DNA of 64,000 bases. It comes from Nocardioides ganghwensis (GTDB lineage Bacteria; Actinomycetota; Actinomycetes; Propionibacteriales; Nocardioidaceae). A program made the position numbers and the translations under genes. The notes beneath the pieces are model-generated. The model searched no databases. It saw only the letters and a list, made by a program, of their open reading frames with translations, and was not told the DNA's origin. Below are positions 61,002 to 64,000 of the stretch, in pieces. The DNA is taken from contig NZ_JACXYX010000006.1 in assembly GCF_014779655.1 (NCBI RefSeq), positions 1 through 64,000 on the forward strand, given 5' to 3'. Positions within the stretch are counted from its first letter, which is position 1, and every line of letters starts with the position of its first letter.

Positions 61002-62798
61002 TCAGTCCTTGATCTCGCAGATGACCGCGCCGTTGGTGACGGTGGCGCCGACCTCGGCCTGGAGGCCGGTGACGGTGCCGGCCTTGTGGGCCTTGAGGGG
61101 CTGCTCCATCTTCATCGCCTCCATGACGACGACGGTGTCGCCCTCGGCGACCTCCTGGCCCTCCTCGACGACGACCTTGACGATCGTGCCCTGCATGGGC
61201 GAGGTGACCGAGTCACCGGAGGCCGCGGCGCCGGCCTTCTTGGCCGAGCGCTTGGCCTTCTTGCCGCCCGCGGCACCACCGTTGGCGCTGCCGACGGCGA
61301 GTCCGCCGAGCCCGGCGGGGAGGACGACCTCGAGGCGACGACCGCCGACCTCGACGGTGACCTTCTGCCGCTCTGCCGGCTCGTCGGCCTCGGCCGTGTC
61401 GCCGGCGTAGGGCTCGATCTGGTTGTCGAACTCGGTCTCGATCCACTGCGTGTAGACCGTGAACTCGCCAGTCCCATCAGAGCTGCCGGACGGGGTGGAT
61501 GCTCCGACGTACGCCGGGTCGCGGACCACGGCGCGGTGGAACGGGATCACGGTGGGCATGCCGTCGACGACGAACTCGTCCAGGGCGCGGCGCGAGCGCT
61601 CGAGGGCCTGGGTGCGGTCGCGGCCGGTGACGATGAGCTTGGCGATGAGCGAGTCGAAGGAGCCGGGGATGGTCTCGCCCTGGTCGTAGCCGCCGTCGAG
61701 GCGTACGCCCGGACCGGCCGGCGGGTGCCAGCGGGTGAGCGTGCCCGGGGCGGGCATGAAGTTGCGACCACCGTCCTCGGCGTTGATGCGGTACTCGATG
61801 GAGTGGCCGCGGATCTCGGGGTCGCCGTAGCCGAGCTCCTCGCCGGCGGCGATGCGGAACATCTCGCGCACGAGGTCGATGCCGGTGACCTCCTCGGAGA
61901 CGCAGTGCTCGACCTGGAGACGGGTGTTGACCTCGAGGAAGGAGATGGTGCCGTCCTGGGCGACGAGGAACTCGCAGGTGCCGGCGCCGTGGTAGCCGGC
62001 CTCCTTGAGGATCCGCTTGGACGACTCGTAGAGCTCGGTGAGCTGCTCGTCGGTGAGGAACGGCGCGGGCGCCTCCTCGACGAGCTTCTGGTTGCGGCGC
62101 TGCAGCGAGCAGTCGCGCGTCGAGACCACCACGACGTTGCCGTGCTGGTCGGCCAGGCACTGGGTCTCGACGTGACGCGGCTTGTCGAGGAACTTCTCGA
62201 CCAGGCACTCGCCGCGACCGAAGGCCGTGACGGCCTCGCGGACCGCGGACTCGTAGGCGTCGGGGATCTCCTCGAGCGTGCGGGCGACCTTGAGGCCGCG
62301 ACCACCGCCGCCGAAGACCGCCTTGATCGCCACGGGCAGGCCGTTGGCCTCCGCGAAGGCGACGACCTCGTCGGCGTCGGCGACCGGGTCCTTGGTGCCC
62401 GGCGCGAGCGGCGCGTTGGCCTTGTCGGCGATGTGCTTGGCCTTGGCCTTGTCGCCCAGCGCCTCGATCGCGGCCGGCGGGGGGCCGATCCAGATCAGCC
62501 CGGCGTCGATGACGGCCTGGGCGAAGTCGGCGTTCTCGGCGAGGAAGCCGTAGCCGGGGTGGACGCTGTCCGCACCGGACTTCTCGGCGATCGCGATGAT
62601 CTTCGCGATGTCGAGGTAGGACTCGGCGGGCGTGGCACCGCCGAGGGAGTGCGCCTCGTCGGCGAGGCGTACGAAGAGGGCGTCGCGGTCGGGGTCGGCG
62701 TAGACCGCGACGGAGCCGATGCCGGCGTCCTTGCAGGCACGGACGACGCGGACGGCGATCTCGCCGCGGTTGGCGATGAGGACCTTCTTCAAGCTCAC
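61002..62798 (-). CDS. accA3: Acetyl-/propionyl-CoA carboxylase alpha subunit (biotin carboxylase + carrier)
   Basis: A 598-residue fused biotin carboxylase (1 to about 450) and biotin carrier (about 525-598). The ATP-grasp glycine loop is [34 protein letters not shown] is the catalytic block, and the biotinylated lysine sits in [11 protein letters not shown]. Length and sequence, including a Lys/Ala/Gly-rich linker before the carrier, closely resemble mycobacterial AccA3 (recalled). It needs beta subunits encoded elsewhere to make malonyl- or methylmalonyl-CoA. GTG 62798 has AGGAG upstream. Confidence 0.95.
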   Translation of the reverse strand: MSLKKVLIANRGEIAVRVVRACKDAGIGSVAVYADPDRDALFVRLADEAHSLGGATPAESYLDIAKIIAIAEKSGADSVHPGYGFLAENADFAQAVIDAGLIWIGPPPAAIEALGDKAKAKHIADKANAPLAPGTKDPVADADEVVAFAEANGLPVAIKAVFGGGGRGLKVARTLEEIPDAYESAVREAVTAFGRGECLVEKFLDKPRHVETQCLADQHGNVVVVSTRDCSLQRRNQKLVEEAPAPFLTDEQLTELYESSKRILKEAGYHGAGTCEFLVAQDGTISFLEVNTRLQVEHCVSEEVTGIDLVREMFRIAAGEELGYGDPEIRGHSIEYRINAEDGGRNFMPAPGTLTRWHPPAGPGVRLDGGYDQGETIPGSFDSLIAKLIVTGRDRTQALERSRRALDEFVVDGMPTVIPFHRAVVRDPAYVGASTPSGSSDGTGEFTVYTQWIETEFDNQIEPYAGDTAEADEPAERQKVTVEVGGRRLEVVLPAGLGGLAVGSANGGAAGGKKAKRSAKKAGAAASGDSVTSPMQGTIVKVVVEEGQEVAEGDTVVVMEAMKMEQPLKAHKAGTVTGLQAEVGATVTNGAVICEIKD

Positions 62799-62865
62799 GC
62801 GAGGACTCCTGGCGGTGACACGGGGCTGGCGGCTGGGGTAGCCGGAGGGCGTACCGCTCGGCAGG

Positions 62866-64000
62866 CTACCGCGCCCGGAGCACGGCGCGACCGACAGCCT
62901 GATGCACCGGACGCACGACCCGCGCGTAGGCGATCCCGACTGTGAGGGACGCCACAAGGGCGAGCCACTGGTGGCCGGCGTCCTCGAGCGGCGGGTAGAC
63001 CTGCCAGTGGGTGAGGTAGACGAACAGGCTCGCCCCGGCCAGCACGCCCGCGGCTCGCGCGAGCGGCGCGGGCACGGCGAGGTGCGGCACCCAGAGCATC
63101 AGCAGGAACCCGCCCAGCACGATGACCTCGCGGTGCGGCTGACCGAAGAAGCCGACGGTCATCACGACCGCCAGTGTGGTGACCAGCCACCGCTCGCGGG
63201 TCGTGGTCGCCCGCGCCCCGGCCCAGCCGAGGGCGAAGAAGAACGCCACGACGAGGATCGTGTAGCGCTCGGTGGCGCCGGCGCGCCATCCCACCTCGGC
63301 GAGGCGGGCGAGGGTGGCGACGGCGAGCACGCCGAGGGCGAAGCGGAACGGCGTACGCCTCTCGAGCCGGTGCAGCACCGGCAGGGTCGTGACGGCCAGT
63401 GCCGCGACCGTGAGCCACACGAGCGACTCGAGGAACCACAGCTGCCACTGGTCGTCCCACTCCGACCCGTTGACCACCTCGCGGACGAAGAGCACGGTCG
63501 TGAGGTCGTAGGTGCCGAGCAGGAGCGCGACCCCGCCCACCCAGAGCACCGATGGGACGAGGAGCTGGGCGATGCCCGACAGGCCGTGGCGCAGGCGGGT
63601 GCGCGCGTCGCCGGCGGCCGAGAGCTGGAACCGGGCGAAGTTGAAGCCGGCCAGCGCGAGAAGCAGGTGCGCTCCGCCCTCGAGAGCGACGAGGTCGACA
63701 TGGCTGGCCACCACGAACAGGATGGCGAGCGCTCGCAGCCCGACGGTCGTGTCGAGGCGCGAGCGGCGTTCGGGCCCGCGGTCACCGTCTGCCGCACCGT
63801 CCTGCGCGAGGCGCTCGAGGTCGCCGATGGCGCGCGTGTGCCAGCCGGCGGGCAGCCCTCCGGGGAAGTGCGCGGCGAGCCGGGTGGAGAGCTCGACGTA
63901 GGACAGCGAGTCGCCCCCGAGGTCGACGAACGAGTCGGTGTCGGCGGCGTCGGGGCGTCCGAGCACGCGGACGAAGTCGGCGCGGACCGACCCGGTGCCG
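62866..64000 (-). CDS. Carrier-domain/membrane acyltransferase fusion protein, 3' part (5' end beyond window)
   Basis: The open frame runs off the window at 64000. The visible first ~60 residues ([18 protein letters not shown]...[24 protein letters not shown]) are a phosphopantetheine carrier domain with the attachment Ser in LGGDSL. After a linker come about ten membrane helices of an acyltransferase-3-like domain ([19 protein letters not shown], where the usual RGIA...H motif reads RALA...H, and [16 protein letters not shown] near the end). A carrier just upstream implies an adenylation domain beyond the edge, so the whole protein may activate and transfer an acyl group at the membrane. GTG 63966 is internal, not the true start. 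Confidence 0.75.
   Translation of the reverse strand, partial: GTGSVRADFVRVLGRPDAADTDSFVDLGGDSLSYVELSTRLAAHFPGGLPAGWHTRAIGDLERLAQDGAADGDRGPERRSRLDTTVGLRALAILFVVASHVDLVALEGGAHLLLALAGFNFARFQLSAAGDARTRLRHGLSGIAQLLVPSVLWVGGVALLLGTYDLTTVLFVREVVNGSEWDDQWQLWFLESLVWLTVAALAVTTLPVLHRLERRTPFRFALGVLAVATLARLAEVGWRAGATERYTILVVAFFFALGWAGARATTTRERWLVTTLAVVMTVGFFGQPHREVIVLGGFLLMLWVPHLAVPAPLARAAGVLAGASLFVYLTHWQVYPPLEDAGHQWLALVASLTVGIAYARVVRPVHQAVGRAVLRAR

Overview
The window is chromosomal DNA from a very high-GC actinobacterium. Coding regions are G/C-rich at third positions and many genes start with GTG. Neighbours often share GTGA or ATGA stop/start overlaps, and many genes appear to be leaderless (a -10 element 6-7 nt before the start codon). 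Gene content (AccA3-like carboxylase, Nei2, LpdA, Rv3304-like cyclotransferase, cdd-deoA-add, deoC) points to Nocardioidaceae or a close relative. The genus is an inference. No rRNA, tRNA, CRISPR array, IS element or prophage was recognised.

Layout. 1-1.6 kb: lower-GC accessory DNA with a HEPN-domain gene. 1.6-4.1 kb: a sulfatase and a CDP-glycerol glycerophosphotransferase. 4.2-15.4 kb: a nucleoside import and salvage block, made of a BMP-type ABC transporter (lipoprotein, ATPase, two permeases), cytidine deaminase, thymidine phosphorylase, adenosine deaminase and a uridine-kinase-like P-loop protein. Two paralogous membrane-anchored 'substrate-binding + VWA' proteins sit in and beside it. 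17.2-20.5 kb: deoC, a full aldehyde dehydrogenase and a catalytically dead partial ALDH. 20.6-25.1 kb: a PH-like membrane protein, a secreted protein with 14 cysteine-pair repeats, and a TetR/oxidoreductase pair with a duplicated operator.

25.1-34.3 kb is a long minus-strand series: glpF, glpK, glpD, iclR, a second glpK, phosphoglucomutase, a small membrane protein and a second YidC. 34.5-36 kb has a VOC protein, a degraded NYN/OST-HTH gene and a MOSC protein. 36-45.3 kb carries Tpx, DUF2252, a MerR/aldo-keto reductase pair, a uronate-dehydrogenase-like SDR, purine nucleoside phosphorylase, a cyclotransferase, Lpd, LpdA and Nei2. 45.3-50.3 kb holds two paralogous proteins of unknown function, a SpoIID/LytB protein, an SGNH lipase and an MFS carrier. 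50.3-52.7 kb has an IclR regulator facing a DUF59-amidohydrolase pair. 52.7-64 kb holds pyruvate carboxylase, two TetR-linked enzyme loci, an AccA3-like biotin carboxylase and the 3' part of a carrier-domain/acyltransferase gene that runs off the window.

How the genes fit together. The transporter, Cdd, DeoA, Add and PNP would import and split nucleosides. Phosphoglucomutase-family and DeoC enzymes would turn the pentose phosphate into glyceraldehyde-3-phosphate and acetaldehyde, and the ALDH pair beside deoC could oxidise the acetaldehyde. The glp genes feed glycerol to dihydroxyacetone phosphate. Pyruvate carboxylase and AccA3 connect to anaplerosis and malonyl-CoA. Gene content and partial order recall the accA3...nei2...glpD2-lpdA-Rv3304...deoD-pmmB...add-deoA-cdd region of Mycobacterium tuberculosis (from memory, not searched).

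Most interesting observations: a split, ALDH16-like active/dead ALDH pair in which the C-terminal tail motif seems to sit on the dead partner; the 14-unit cysteine-pair protein; matched MerR-type 19-bp-spacer promoters that are also leaderless; widespread leaderless starts; a 7-codon leader ORF coupled to one VWA gene; an NYN/OST-HTH remnant ending at a long palindrome; and a DUF59-amidohydrolase pair without the monooxygenase such genes usually accompany.
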